Positions 1-9,009 of a stretch of 64,000 nucleotides of DNA are shown piece after piece. The translations under genes and the position numbers were made by a program. Origin of the DNA: Acidobacteriota bacterium (GTDB lineage Bacteria > Acidobacteriota > Thermoanaerobaculia > Multivoradales > JAGPDF01); assembly GCA_014584695.1 (NCBI GenBank), contig JACTMI010000024.1:1-64000 (forward strand), read 5' to 3'. Positions within the stretch are counted from its first letter, which is position 1, and every line of letters begins with the position of its first letter. The notes beneath the pieces were generated by a model, which was not told the origin of the DNA, ran no database searches, and saw only the letters and a list, made by a program, of their open reading frames with translations.

Positions 1-56
1 CCAGAGAAGGAAAGGACCAGAGAAGGAAAGGACCAGAGAAGGAAAGGACCAGAGAA
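1..56. repeat. 16-bp tandem repeat, about 3.5 copies, cut by window start
   Basis: The unit CCAGAGAAGGAAAGGA is repeated head-to-tail without spacers from base 1, so the array may extend to the left of the window. The same unit occurs in a longer array at 21841-21940 and as a lone fragment near 15565. It is purine-rich on this strand and lies just upstream of a 91-bp repeat array, the same order as in the second copy. No coding signal is seen. Confidence 0.9.
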
Positions 57-89
57 ACTCCTCCTCCTGGCCGGACAGCGCCGCCCGCC

Positions 90-355
90 GAATCTGTGCC
101 GCCGCCCAGCGAGCGCCCCGCCTGCCCCCACACTCCCTTCAATGGGCTTTTCGCTTTTCGCTCTTCGCGCTTCCGCCAGCGAATCAGCCACGCCGCCCAG
201 CGAGCGCCCCGCCTGCCCCCCCACCCCCTTCAATGGGCCTTTCGCTTTTCGTTTCTCGCGCTTCCGCCCGCGACTCGATCGAGCCGCCCAGCGAGCGCCC
301 CACCCGCCCCCACAGCCCCTTCTATGGGCTTTTCGCCTGCTGCTTTCCGCTTTTC
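90..355. repeat. 91-bp tandem repeat array, about 3 units
   Basis: The landmark TTCAATGGG (third copy TTCTATGGG) recurs at 138, 229 and 320, an exact 91-bp period. Each unit carries runs of TTTTCGC and a GCCGCCCAGCGAGCGCCCC segment. The period is not a multiple of three, so each unit would shift reading frame; this argues against a coding role even though open frames cross it. The last unit decays before the stop codon of the S41 protease at 372. A homologous array lies at 21941-22188. The gap 57-89 between the 16-bp and 91-bp parts shows nothing recognisable. Confidence 0.88.
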
Positions 356-371
356 AGGATCCGCCGCCGGC

Positions 372-1997
372 TCAGTCGCGGCCGGTCGGGACCTGGGCGC
401 GGACGTCGGGCTCGCGGAGCAGGCGGCCCCGCTCGGCGAGCAGCTCGCCGGCCCGCGGGAAGAGGCCGAGCGCGGCCTGGATCTGCGCGTCGCCCTCGGC
501 GAGGACCTGGTGCGCGGCCTCGACGCCGAACTTGCTGGTGAAGACCTCGGCCCGAATCTGGCGCAGCGCGTAGTCGCGGTGGGCCGATTCGGAGAAGCCG
601 GCGTCGAGATCGGCCCGCTCCTCGATGCCGCGCTCGATCGCATAGCGAACGAACTCCTCCAGCACCGCGGTCCCGGGCCGCCAATCGCGGTCGATCTCGG
701 GGTGACGATGCGCGTACTCCACGGCGAAAGTGAAGAAGGCGGAGCGCGAGAGCAGGAACTGCAGGAACGGGGCGAGCTCGACCGGAGCCACCTCGACGTC
801 CGGCGTGATCCCGCCACCGCCGTAGACCTTGCGGCCGAGGTCGGTCTGGAACTCCTCGCTCGGCGGCTCGGTCGGCCGCCCGGGCGCCGCGGCGTCACCG
901 GCCGCATCCGCGCGGGTGTAGTAGTCGAAGAACGAGCTGTAGTCGCGCTGGATGAGCCGCCCGGCCGGCGTGTAGTACTTGGCCGTGGTCAGCGCGAGGC
1001 CAGCGCCGTACGAGAGGTTGTAGACGGTCTGGACGAGGCCCTTGCCCCAGGTCGGCTGGCCCACCACCAAGCCGACGTCGTGATCCTGAATGGCCCCCGA
1101 GACGATCTCCGCCGCCGACGCGGTGCCGCCGTTGACCAGCACCACGACCGGCAACCCGAGCTCGGGGTGATTGCCCGAAGCGGCGAAGGCCTGCTGGCTG
1201 TCGCGCACCCGGCCCTTGGTCTCGACGATGGTCGAACCGCGCGGGAGAAACTGGTCGGCGACGTCCACCGCCTGGTCGAGCAGCCCGCCGCCGTTGTTGC
1301 GCAGGTCGACCAGCAAGCGCTTCATCCCCAGGCCCCTGAGCTTCTCGATCGACCGCGCGACCTCGCCGCCGGTCGACCGGGCGAAGTCGGAGATCGCGAT
1401 GTAGCCGGTCCCCGGCTCGATCATGTAGGAGTAGCGGACGGTGTTCTGGGGGATCTCGGCGCGCGTGACGGTCAGCTCGAGCGGCTCCTCGAGGCCGGCG
1501 CGGACGATGGTGATCCGCACCTGGGTATCCTTGGGCCCCTTGAGCCGCGAAACCGCCTCGTCGATCGAGAGCTTGTCGGTCGGTTCGCCTTCGATCTTCT
1601 GGATCACGTCGCCGGCCCGGATGCCCAGCCGCGAGGCCGGCGTCCCTTCGATCGGCGTAATGACGGTCAATCGGCCGCCGCGCATGCCGACCAGGATGCC
1701 GAGCCCGTAGAAGCTCGCCGACTGCTTCTCGCGCATCTGGCGGAAGGCCTGTGGGGAGAGGAAGTTGGTGTGCGGATCGAGGGTCCGCAGCATGCCCTGG
1801 ATGGAGGCGTAGACCAGCTCGCGGTAGGCCACGTCGCCGCCGTAGCGTTCGCGCGCCGCGGTCAGCAACTCGGTGTAGAGCTGCAGGTTCTCCCGGGTGC
1901 CGCTCGACATGGCGAGCAGGCGGGTTCCCGCCACGGCGCCCACGACCGGGCCGAGCAGGAGGGCGGAGAGGGCGATCCAGCGCCAGCGAGTTCTCAC
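372..1997 (-). CDS. S41 family C-terminal processing peptidase with PDZ domain
   Basis: Predicted periplasmic serine protease of 541 residues. Residues about 6-28 form a signal or membrane anchor, followed by a PDZ domain (about 96-180) and the S41 core. The catalytic Ser is in NGGTASAAEI (Ser294) and the Lys in WGKGL (Lys319), the Ser/Lys dyad of the tail-specific protease family. The C-terminal roughly 120 residues after the core are not recognised. The GTG at 1997 was chosen because it precedes the hydrophobic segment and lies 8 nt after a -10-like TATCTT (2011-2006, minus strand); the open frame continues upstream over tatA but that part has no protein character. It is divergent from tatA, and its 3' end abuts the 91-bp repeat array. 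Substrate is unknown. Confidence 0.92.
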   Translation of the reverse strand: MRTRWRWIALSALLLGPVVGAVAGTRLLAMSSGTRENLQLYTELLTAARERYGGDVAYRELVYASIQGMLRTLDPHTNFLSPQAFRQMREKQSASFYGLGILVGMRGGRLTVITPIEGTPASRLGIRAGDVIQKIEGEPTDKLSIDEAVSRLKGPKDTQVRITIVRAGLEEPLELTVTRAEIPQNTVRYSYMIEPGTGYIAISDFARSTGGEVARSIEKLRGLGMKRLLVDLRNNGGGLLDQAVDVADQFLPRGSTIVETKGRVRDSQQAFAASGNHPELGLPVVVLVNGGTASAAEIVSGAIQDHDVGLVVGQPTWGKGLVQTVYNLSYGAGLALTTAKYYTPAGRLIQRDYSSFFDYYTRADAAGDAAAPGRPTEPPSEEFQTDLGRKVYGGGGITPDVEVAPVELAPFLQFLLSRSAFFTFAVEYAHRHPEIDRDWRPGTAVLEEFVRYAIERGIEERADLDAGFSESAHRDYALRQIRAEVFTSKFGVEAAHQVLAEGDAQIQAALGLFPRAGELLAERGRLLREPDVRAQVPTGRD

Positions 1998-2081
1998 GCC
2001 GGCGGAAGATAGCACGCACCGTGCCGGCCCGGCGCTTGACTCGGGATGGATCGCGGAAGGAGGATGGGACGGGTCGCCGCG

Positions 2082-2393
2082 ATGTTCGGACCGCTCGGAT
2101 TCCAGGAAGTCCTCTTCATCGTCGTCCTCGCCCTTTTGATCTTCGGGCCCAAGAAGTTGCCCGAGGTCGGGCGGACGATCGGTAAAGGCATGGCGCAGTT
2201 CCGGAAGGCCTCCAACGACCTGAAGCGGACGCTCGATACCGAGCTGCTGCTGGAGGAGCGGCGGGAGAATCCGCCGCGACCGGTGCGGCCCCTGGCGCCC
2301 CCGACGCACGGCGCGCCGCTGGAGAAGTCCGCCGGCGAAGCACCCGGGGGCGAACCGAAGCCGGAAACGGATGCCGACGGGCCCGCGAGCTGA
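2082..2393 (+). CDS. tatA: Sec-independent translocase subunit TatA/TatB
   Basis: Small component of the twin-arginine translocase, 103 residues, which moves folded proteins across the inner membrane with TatC. It has one N-terminal membrane helix (FQEVLFIVVLALLIF), the family FGPKKLPE hinge, an amphipathic helix and a Pro/charged tail. The ATG at 2082 gives the usual MFG N-terminus; ATGs at 2046 and 2064 are in frame, and the strong GGAAGGAGG at 2055-2063 sits too close to 2064 and rather far from 2082, so the true start is uncertain. TatA and TatB cannot be cleanly separated here; no second copy is in the window. It is followed 14 nt later by tatC. Confidence 0.9.
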   Translation: MFGPLGFQEVLFIVVLALLIFGPKKLPEVGRTIGKGMAQFRKASNDLKRTLDTELLLEERRENPPRPVRPLAPPTHGAPLEKSAGEAPGGEPKPETDADGPAS

Positions 2394-2407
2394 CACCGAC
2401 CCGGCCG

Positions 2408-3196
2408 ATGCCCGCACAGCCCGAGCCCCGCCGCGGAGCCGCCGCGCCGCCGCCGCCGGCCGAACTGCCACGGATGTCCCTCCTGGAGCATCTCGAGGAG
2501 CTGCGGCAGCGGCTGATTCGGGTGGTGATCGCCCTGTTCGCTGGCATGGCGCTGTGCCTGAGCTGGGCACCCGAAATCTGTCGCTTCCTCGCCCAGCCGG
2601 TCTATGCGGTGCTGCCGGAGGGGTCCAAGCTGACCTTCCTCGGCGTGACCGATCCCTTCCTGCTCTATTTCAAGACCGCGCTGCTCGCCGGTGCGTTCGT
2701 CACCTTTCCCTACATCCTCTGGCAAGCCTGGCGCTTCATCTCCCCTGGTCTCTATCCGAAGGAGCGCCGTTGGGCGGGGCCTTTCGTAGCGCTCGGCTGG
2801 TTGTTCTTCCTGGGCGGGGGGGCGTTCGCCTACTACATCGCCTTCCCACTGACCGTCGATTTCCTGATCGGCGTGGCGGGCGAGGACTTCCAGGCGATGA
2901 TCACCGCCGAGCGCTACTACGGCTTCCTGCTCACCATCCTGCTCGGCCTGGGCCTGATGTTCGAGTTGCCGGTCGTGCTGGTGCTGCTGGCCAAAGTCGG
3001 GTTGGTGACGCCGCGGTTTCTGCTGCGCAACTTCCGCTGGGCGGTGCTGATCATCTTCGTCGTCGCGGCGATCATCACCCCGACCTCCGACATCGTGAAC
3101 CTGTCGCTCTTCGCGGTGCCCACGATCGCCCTCTACCTGCTCGGCATCGCCGGTGCCTGGGCGGTGCAGCCGCGGCGAACGGAGGAGCCGAGTTAG
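2408..3196 (+). CDS. tatC: Sec-independent translocase subunit TatC
   Basis: Core membrane subunit of the Tat translocase that recognises the twin-arginine signal. The 262-residue protein opens with a Pro/Ala-rich cytoplasmic tail of about 20 residues, then the conserved MSLLEHLEELRQRL start of the family, and about six hydrophobic helices. The FxxK-type segment FLLYFKTALLAGAF and the late helices ending in LYLLGIAGAWAV match family layout and length. It forms an operon with the TatA/B gene 14 nt upstream. Its stop codon overlaps by 4 nt the stop of the convergent acyltransferase gene. Confidence 0.96.
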   Translation: MPAQPEPRRGAAAPPPPAELPRMSLLEHLEELRQRLIRVVIALFAGMALCLSWAPEICRFLAQPVYAVLPEGSKLTFLGVTDPFLLYFKTALLAGAFVTFPYILWQAWRFISPGLYPKERRWAGPFVALGWLFFLGGGAFAYYIAFPLTVDFLIGVAGEDFQAMITAERYYGFLLTILLGLGLMFELPVVLVLLAKVGLVTPRFLLRNFRWAVLIIFVVAAIITPTSDIVNLSLFAVPTIALYLLGIAGAWAVQPRRTEEPS

Positions 3197-4095
3197 CTCG
3201 CCGGGGGCTGCCGCCGCCAGCGCCGGTGGAGCCAAACCCATTGCTCGGGGACTCGCCGGATCTGGGCCTCGATCCGCTCGGTCATCGCTTGCGTCGCGGC
3301 GCGCGGCTCGCCTGGCAGAGCGAGCGCGGGCTGGATGGTCGCCAGGTGACCGCCGTCGTCCAGCCGCTCGATGAAGGTCGGCAGGACGCAGGCGCCGAGC
3401 CGGAGCGCAATCTCCGCGGCGCCGACGGGTGTGTAGGCGGGCCGGCCGAAGAAGTCGACCCAGACCCCGTCGACTCGCGTGTCCTGGTCGATCAGCATGC
3501 CGAGCGCCCCGCCGGCGCGCAGGGTGCGCAGCAGGTCCCGCGCGGCTCTCGGCGTCCCGCGCACGATGGTGCGCGAGCCGAACCGGGAGCGGAGGCCGAG
3601 CAGCCGTGCCTGGAGACCCTGGTCGTCGAGCTCGCGACCGACGACCGCCATGCCCAGGCCGGCGACGTTGAGCGCCGCAGCGAGCAGCTCCCAGTTGCCG
3701 CAGTGGCCGGTGACGATCAGGATCGGGCGGCCGCCGGTTCGCGCGCGCTCGACCTCGTCCCACCCTTCCAGTCGGACCCGGCGGCGTATCTCGCGGTCGT
3801 CGTGCCCGCCGATCCAGAGCGCCTCGGCCAGCATGGCGCCGAAGTGCGCGAAGCTGGCGCGCCCGAGCCGCGAGCGGGCCCGCTCGCCCAGATGCGGAAA
3901 GGCGATCCCGAGGTGTTCGAGCGTCCGCCTGCGATCGCGGCCCGCGAGCCGCCACCCGAGCAGGCCCAAGGCGCGACCGACCGCCTGCGCATCGCGCCAC
4001 TCCAGGCGGCCGATGGAGCTGTCGAGCCAGCCCGCCAGACGATCGATCGCGGCGGCGCGGAGGGGGTGGCGGAGCGTCGTCTCAGGGACCGGCAT
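3193..4095 (-). CDS. Lipid A biosynthesis (LpxL/HtrB-type) acyltransferase
   Basis: Predicted 300-residue inner-membrane acyltransferase that adds a secondary acyl chain to KDO-lipid A. The HX4E catalytic motif of the LpxL/LpxM family is seen as GHCGNWE (His131, Glu136), followed by the conserved MLIDQDTRVDGVWVDFFGRPA substrate-site region. It is the last gene of the kdsB-pyrG-kdsA-kdsD-kdsC operon and overlaps kdsC by 14 nt. That fits its job, because LpxL-type enzymes usually act after KDO transfer. Which acyl chain and position it uses cannot be read from the sequence. Confidence 0.9.
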   Translation of the reverse strand: MPVPETTLRHPLRAAAIDRLAGWLDSSIGRLEWRDAQAVGRALGLLGWRLAGRDRRRTLEHLGIAFPHLGERARSRLGRASFAHFGAMLAEALWIGGHDDREIRRRVRLEGWDEVERARTGGRPILIVTGHCGNWELLAAALNVAGLGMAVVGRELDDQGLQARLLGLRSRFGSRTIVRGTPRAARDLLRTLRAGGALGMLIDQDTRVDGVWVDFFGRPAYTPVGAAEIALRLGACVLPTFIERLDDGGHLATIQPALALPGEPRAATQAMTERIEAQIRRVPEQWVWLHRRWRRQPPAS

Positions 4096-4660
4096 CGCCG
4101 TCGACGGGCGGCTCGAACGCCGCGAGCGTCGAGGCCCACGCCCCCCGGGCCTCGAGCAGCCGCTCGATCAGCTCGCGCACGGCGCCGTGCCCGCCGGCCG
4201 CGCCGGTGACGAAGTCGACCCGCTCCAGCACCTGGCGCGCGGCGTCGCAGGGGGCCACCGAAAGGCCGCACGCGCCGAGCACCGGCAGGTCCTGCAGGTC
4301 GTCGCCCAGATAGGCGACGCGATTGGCCGCCGTGGCCCTCCGCTCGAGCAGCTCGCGGAACGCGGCCGCCTTGTCCTGCCGCCCCTGGACGACCTCCTCG
4401 ATGCCGAGGTCGCGGGCCCGCGCGGTGACGATCTCGCTGGTCCGCGCGGTGAGCAGACCGACTTCGAGACCCGCCGCGCGCGCGAGCTGGATCGCCAGGC
4501 CGTCCCGGACGTGGAAGCTCTTGAAGATCTCGCCGGTCGCCGACAGATGGAGCCGGCCGTCGGTCAGGACGCCGTCGACGTCGAGCAGCAGCCAGTCGAG
4601 CCCGCGCGCCCTGCGGTCGAGGTCGGGAGTCCAGATCCGGTTGGCGGCGAGGCTCTCCAT
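4082..4660 (-). CDS. kdsC: 3-deoxy-D-manno-octulosonate 8-phosphate phosphatase
   Basis: HAD-superfamily phosphatase of 192 residues that hydrolyses KDO-8-phosphate to KDO, the third step of the KDO pathway. The nucleophile motif DVDGVLTDG is at residues 27-35 (Asp27, Asp29), with the later GDDLQDLPVL acid/metal-binding motif and a short cap typical of KdsC. The ATG at 4660 lies 8 nt after the kdsD stop. It overlaps the downstream acyltransferase by 14 nt, so the two are probably translationally coupled. Confidence 0.95.
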   Translation of the reverse strand: MESLAANRIWTPDLDRRARGLDWLLLDVDGVLTDGRLHLSATGEIFKSFHVRDGLAIQLARAAGLEVGLLTARTSEIVTARARDLGIEEVVQGRQDKAAAFRELLERRATAANRVAYLGDDLQDLPVLGACGLSVAPCDAARQVLERVDFVTGAAGGHGAVRELIERLLEARGAWASTLAAFEPPVDGDAGP

Positions 4661-4668
4661 CGGCGCGC

Positions 4669-5634
4669 TCAGAACAGCTCGAGCCCCCAGAGGTCGTGGA
4701 GGTGGACGATGCCGCGCAGCTGGCGATCGGGAGCGGTCACGAACAGCGAGGTGATGCGGTGATCCTCCATGACTTTGAGCGCGGCCGAGGCGAGCTCGCC
4801 GCCGTCGATCGTCCGCGGGTCGCGCTTCATGCACTCGACGGCGGTGCGGCGCAGCAGCGACTCGTCCCGCTCCAGCGCGCGGCGCAGGTCGCCGTCCGAG
4901 ATGCAGCCGAGCAGCCGCCCGGCGCCGTCGACCACGGCGGTGATGCCGAAGCCCTTGCGCGACATCTCGTAGATGGCGTCGCGCATCGGGGTGTCGGCGG
5001 CGACGGCGGGCAGGTCCGCGCCCGAGTGCATGAGCTGCTCGACCCGCAGCAGCCGCTTGCCGAGCTGGCCGCCGGGGTGGAGGCGGGCGAAGTCCTCCGG
5101 CGTGAAACCGCGCGACTCGAGCAGGGCCATGGCGAGCGCGTCGCCCAGAGCGAGCGTCGCGGTGGTCGAGGCGGTGGGGGCGAGGTTGAGAGGACAGGCC
5201 TCCTTGTCGATGGCGACCGACAGATGGAGATCCGCCGCGCGCGCGAGCGGGCCCTGGGGATTGCCCGACATCGCGATCAGCGTGATGCCCAACCGCTTCA
5301 GGGCCTCGACCAGCCGCAGCAACTCCTCGGTGGTGCCTGAGTAGGAGGCCGCCAACACCACGTCGCCCTCGACGATCATCCCCACGTCGCCGTGAATCGC
5401 CTCGGCGGGATGCAGGAAGAACGCCGGCGTGCCGGTCGAGGCGAGGGTGGCGGCGACCTTCTTCATCACCAGGCCGCTCTTGCCCATGCCGGTGCAGACC
5501 ACGCGGCCGGCGGCGGCGCGAATCGTCGCCACCGCGCGGTCGAAGCTCTCGTCGAGCTGCGTCACCACCCCGGCGACCGCCGCGGCCTCGATCTCCAGCA
5601 CCAGCCGGGCGACGTCGCGGGGGGCTCGGGGCAT
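4669..5634 (-). CDS. kdsD: D-arabinose 5-phosphate isomerase (SIS + two CBS domains)
   Basis: Converts ribulose 5-phosphate to arabinose 5-phosphate, the first committed step to KDO. The 321-residue protein has an N-terminal SIS sugar-isomerase domain (TGMGKSGLVMKKVAATLAS, SYSGTTEELLRL, the active-site His in AEAIHGDVG) followed by two CBS domains from about residue 200. Length and domain order match KdsD/KpsF. The ATG at 5634 was chosen because the upstream frame overlaps kdsA. It lies 47 nt downstream of kdsA and 8 nt before kdsC in the same operon. Confidence 0.96.
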   Translation of the reverse strand: MPRAPRDVARLVLEIEAAAVAGVVTQLDESFDRAVATIRAAAGRVVCTGMGKSGLVMKKVAATLASTGTPAFFLHPAEAIHGDVGMIVEGDVVLAASYSGTTEELLRLVEALKRLGITLIAMSGNPQGPLARAADLHLSVAIDKEACPLNLAPTASTTATLALGDALAMALLESRGFTPEDFARLHPGGQLGKRLLRVEQLMHSGADLPAVAADTPMRDAIYEMSRKGFGITAVVDGAGRLLGCISDGDLRRALERDESLLRRTAVECMKRDPRTIDGGELASAALKVMEDHRITSLFVTAPDRQLRGIVHLHDLWGLELF

Positions 5635-5681
5635 GCGCTGAGGAGTATACGGCGCGGTCGCGGGCCGCGCGGCTCGGCCGC

Positions 5682-6515
5682 TCACCCGCCGGCGACGGCC
5701 CGGCGGATCGCCAGCAGCGAGGCGAGCAGCCGCTCGGCGCGCTCGGGCGGCAGCTGGGTCTCGCGATCCGAGAGGGCGGAGTCGGGGTCGGGGTGGATCT
5801 CCAGGAAGACCCCATCGGCGCCGGCGGCCACCGCGGCGCGGGCCAACGGCTCGGCGAACTCGCGCTGACCGGCGGTGCCGTCGGCGGCGGCGCCCGGCAG
5901 CTGCAGTGAATGGGTGACGTCGTAGATCACCGGGATGCCGTCGCGCTGCATCCAGGCGAAGGCGCGCATGTCGACCACCAGATTGTGGTAGCCGAACGAG
6001 ACCCCGCGCTCGGTCACGGTCACCCGGCGGTTGCCGGTCGAACGGGCCTTCTCGACCACCCGGCGGACGTCGTCGGGGGCCAGGAACTGTCCCTTCTTGA
6101 CGTTGACCGCCCGGCCGGTGCGGGCGGCGGAGAGGACGAGGTCGGTCTGGCGGCAGAGGAAGGCCGGGATCTGGAGCACGTCGCAGACCTCCGCCGCCGG
6201 GCCGCACTGCGCCGGTTCGTGGACGTCGGTCAGGAGCGGCAGGCCGGTCTGCTCGCGCACCCGACCGAGGATCCGCAAGCCCTCGGCGAGGCCGGGGCCG
6301 CGAAAGGTCGAGATCGAGCTGCGGTTGGCCTTGTCGAACGAGGCCTTGAAGACGATCGGCAGCGCCAGACGGTCGCGAATCGCCGCCACCGCCCGGGCCG
6401 TGGCCAGCGTCTGCGCTTCGGACTCGACGACGCACGGGCCGGCGATCACGGCGAGCGGTGCGCCGCCGCCGATCTCGATGCCCGGCGCCAGCCGGACGCG
6501 GCGGGGGCTGGTCAA
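5682..6515 (-). CDS. kdsA: 3-deoxy-8-phosphooctulonate synthase
   Basis: Condenses arabinose 5-phosphate with phosphoenolpyruvate to give KDO-8-phosphate. It has 277 residues, near family length. Visible motifs are [55 protein letters not shown] and [10 protein letters not shown]. The residue after VK is Lys rather than Cys in other forms, and the metal-type class is not assigned here. The start is a TTG at 6515 whose last two bases overlap the pyrG stop (TTGA), implying translational coupling; no ATG is available near the conserved N-terminus. Confidence 0.95.
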   Translation of the reverse strand: MTSPRRVRLAPGIEIGGGAPLAVIAGPCVVESEAQTLATARAVAAIRDRLALPIVFKASFDKANRSSISTFRGPGLAEGLRILGRVREQTGLPLLTDVHEPAQCGPAAEVCDVLQIPAFLCRQTDLVLSAARTGRAVNVKKGQFLAPDDVRRVVEKARSTGNRRVTVTERGVSFGYHNLVVDMRAFAWMQRDGIPVIYDVTHSLQLPGAAADGTAGQREFAEPLARAAVAAGADGVFLEIHPDPDSALSDRETQLPPERAERLLASLLAIRRAVAGG

Positions 6516-8164
6516 GCCGGCGCCCCCTGCGCGACGGTCGTCGAGGCCTGCTCCGAGCTCCGGCGGCGCTGGCGCTCGGCGAGCGCCGCGGCGATGTAGG
6601 AGACGAACAGGGGATGGGGATCGGTGGGCTTCGACTTGTACTCCGGGTGGAACTGGCAGCCGAGGAACCAGGGATGGCCAGGCAGCTCGACCATCTCGAC
6701 GAACTTGCCGTCGGGCGACAGCCCCGAGACGACCAGGCCGTGCTCGCGCAGCGAGTCGAGGTACTTCTGGTTGACCTCGTAGCGGTGGCGGTGGCGCTCG
6801 GAGATCTCGTCGACGCCGTAGATCGAGCGGGCGAGCGTTCCCGGCCGGAGGCGGCACGGGTAGGCGCCCAGGCGCATGGTGCCGCCCATCTCCTCGACGC
6901 CCAGCAGGTCGCGCAGCTTGTAGATCAGCGGCTGCGCGGTGTCGGCGTCGAACTCGGTCGAAGTCGCGCCGGAGATGCCGCAGACGTTGCGCGCGAACTC
7001 GATGGTCAGACACTGCATGCCGAGGCAGATGCCGAAGAACGGCACGCCGTGCTCACGCGCGTAGCGGATGGCGCGGATCTTCCCCTCGGTGCCGCGCGCG
7101 CCGAAGCCGATCGGCACCAGCAGCCCGTCGACCTCGAAGACCTCGCGCGGCCAGGTCCCGGCCTCGATCTCCTCGGCCGCGATGTAGACCAGCTCGACCT
7201 CGGCGTCGTTGGCGATGCCGCCGTGGAGGAGCGCCTCGTTCAGGCTCTTGTAGGCGTCGGGCAGCTCGACGTACTTGCCGACGATGCCGATGCGGACCAG
7301 GTGCCTGGGGTTCTTGATCTTCGAGACCAACGCCTCCCAGGGCGACAGGTCGCGCTCGTAGTGGGGGAGACTCAGCTGGTCGAGCAGGATCTCGTCGAGC
7401 CCCTCGCGCGCGAACAGCAGCGGCACTTCGTAGATGGTGGCCACGTCGCGCGCGGCGATCACCTGCTCGGGGGCGACGTTGCAGAACAGCGCGATCTTGC
7501 GTCGCAGCTCCTCGGGCATGGGCCGGTCGACCCGGCAGAGCAGGAGGTCGGCCTGGATGCCGATCGCGCGCAGCTCGCGCACCGAGTGCTGGGTCGGCTT
7601 CGACTTGAGCTCCTCCGCGGCGGCGATGTAGGGCACCAGCGTGAGGTGGACGTTGACGGCGTTGTTGCGTCCGACCTCGAGCCGGAACTGTCGCAGCGCC
7701 TCGAGGAAGGGCAGCGATTCGATGTCGCCGACGGTGCCGCCGACCTCCACGATCAGCACGTCGACGTCGTCCGCGGCCCGGCGCATGGCGGTCTTGATCT
7801 CGTCGGTGACGTGCGGGATCACCTGAACGGTCTTGCCGAGGTAGTCGCCACGCCGCTCCTTGGTGATCACGGATTCGTAGATGCGGCCGGTGGTGTAGTT
7901 GTGGAGCCGGCTGGTGTTGGCGTGGGTGAAGCGCTCGTAGTGGCCGAGGTCGAGGTCGGTCTCGGCGCCGTCGTCGGTGACGAACACCTCGCCGTGCTGA
8001 TAGGGCGACATGGTGCCCGGATCGACGTTGACGTAGGGGTCGAACTTCATCAGCGAGACCTTGAAGCCCCGGGCCTCGAGCAGGGCGCCGATCGAGGCCG
8101 CGGCGACTCCCTTGCCGAGCGAGGAGACGACCCCGCCGGTCACGAAGATGTACTTGGTCGTCAT
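6512..8164 (-). CDS. pyrG: CTP synthase
   Basis: Makes CTP from UTP, ATP and glutamine. The 550-residue protein starts with the invariant [20 protein letters not shown]-loop and has the amidoligase domain to about residue 265, then a class I glutamine amidotransferase domain with nucleophile motif GICLGMQ and the distal QFHPEYKS His/Glu. It sits between kdsB (ATGA overlap upstream) and kdsA (TTGA overlap downstream). This context makes sense because KdsB consumes CTP to activate KDO. Confidence 0.98.
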   Translation of the reverse strand: MTTKYIFVTGGVVSSLGKGVAAASIGALLEARGFKVSLMKFDPYVNVDPGTMSPYQHGEVFVTDDGAETDLDLGHYERFTHANTSRLHNYTTGRIYESVITKERRGDYLGKTVQVIPHVTDEIKTAMRRAADDVDVLIVEVGGTVGDIESLPFLEALRQFRLEVGRNNAVNVHLTLVPYIAAAEELKSKPTQHSVRELRAIGIQADLLLCRVDRPMPEELRRKIALFCNVAPEQVIAARDVATIYEVPLLFAREGLDEILLDQLSLPHYERDLSPWEALVSKIKNPRHLVRIGIVGKYVELPDAYKSLNEALLHGGIANDAEVELVYIAAEEIEAGTWPREVFEVDGLLVPIGFGARGTEGKIRAIRYAREHGVPFFGICLGMQCLTIEFARNVCGISGATSTEFDADTAQPLIYKLRDLLGVEEMGGTMRLGAYPCRLRPGTLARSIYGVDEISERHRHRYEVNQKYLDSLREHGLVVSGLSPDGKFVEMVELPGHPWFLGCQFHPEYKSKPTDPHPLFVSYIAAALAERQRRRSSEQASTTVAQGAPA

Positions 8165-8946
8165 CGCTCCCCTCCCGTCGAGCGGTTCGAGTCTCGCAGC
8201 CTGGCCTCCATCGCCGCCAGGTCCTCCTCCGTGTCGACGCCCCAGGACGGCCGCGCGCCGGTCAGCACGCGGATCCGGATGCCGTGTTCGAGCGCGCGCA
8301 ACTGCTCGAGCGATTCGGAGCGCTCGAGCGGTGTCGGGGCGAGCGCGGCGAGCTGGAGCAGCGTCTCCCGCCGATAGCCGTAGATGCCCAGGTGACGCAG
8401 CGGCAACGCCCCGCCTTCCTGGCGCGGAAAGGGAATCCCGGCGCGGCTGAAATAGAGCGCGTAGCCCGCGCGGTCGAGCACCGTCTTGACGGCGCTGGGC
8501 GTCGCGAGGTCGCCTGGATCGGCGGCCGTGGCCAGGGTGACGATCGGATCCTCCGGGTGCTCCGCCAAGTGGCGAGCGACCCGGGAGATGTCGTCGGGGT
8601 CGATCACCGGCTCGTCGCCCTGGACGTTGACGACCGCCCCGCAGTCCCATCGCCGCGCCGCGAAAGCGATCCGGTCGGTGCCGCTGGCGCAATCGGCCGG
8701 CGTCATCTCGACCTCGCCGCCGAAATCCTCCACGACCCGCGCGATCCGCTCGTCGTCGGTCAGCACGACGGTCCGGTCGAGGCCGCGGGCGGCGACGGTC
8801 CGCCGCCAGACGTGCTCGACCATGGGCCGGCCGGCCAAGGGGAGCAGCGCCTTGGCGGGGAGGCGGGTCGAGCCGTAGCGGGCGGGGATCGCCGCCACCA
8901 CGCGGAAACGCGTCGCGGCCGATGCGGGAGACCCCTGGGGGTGCAC
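8161..8946 (-). CDS. kdsB: 3-deoxy-manno-octulosonate cytidylyltransferase
   Basis: Activates KDO with CTP to CMP-KDO for transfer to lipid A. The 261-residue enzyme shows [17 protein letters not shown], the [11 protein letters not shown] motif and [13 protein letters not shown], all diagnostic of KdsB. The GTG at 8946 is the first start in frame; the conserved core begins about 15 residues later, so a downstream GTG start is possible. A promoter-like element ends only about 5 nt before this GTG, which would make the message leaderless or the start slightly downstream. First gene of the six-gene KDO/lipid A operon; overlaps pyrG by ATGA. Confidence 0.95.
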   Translation of the reverse strand: MHPQGSPASAATRFRVVAAIPARYGSTRLPAKALLPLAGRPMVEHVWRRTVAARGLDRTVVLTDDERIARVVEDFGGEVEMTPADCASGTDRIAFAARRWDCGAVVNVQGDEPVIDPDDISRVARHLAEHPEDPIVTLATAADPGDLATPSAVKTVLDRAGYALYFSRAGIPFPRQEGGALPLRHLGIYGYRRETLLQLAALAPTPLERSESLEQLRALEHGIRIRVLTGARPSWGVDTEEDLAAMEARLRDSNRSTGGER

Positions 8947-8951
8947 GGCTC

Positions 8952-8981
8952 AATCTACTCTGCGGGCTCGGGCCGAGTCAA
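8952..8981 (-). promoter_or_regulatory. Candidate promoter for the kds operon
   Basis: On the minus strand, TTGACT (8981-8976) is separated by 18 nt from TAGATT (8957-8952), 5/6 and 4/6 matches to the housekeeping consensus. It lies in the 63-bp divergent gap before kdsB, with the predicted start of transcription close to the GTG start codon. Called by eye only. Confidence 0.4.
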
Positions 8982-9009
8982 ACTCGCCGCGTGCTAACTT
9001 CCCGTCGCC

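Noticed and set aside
96-2012. Long plus-strand ORF across the left repeats and the S41 gene
   Set aside because: It is antisense to an intact S41 protease with catalytic residues; high GC gives long open frames on the opposite strand. Its N-terminal part only translates the 91-bp repeats.
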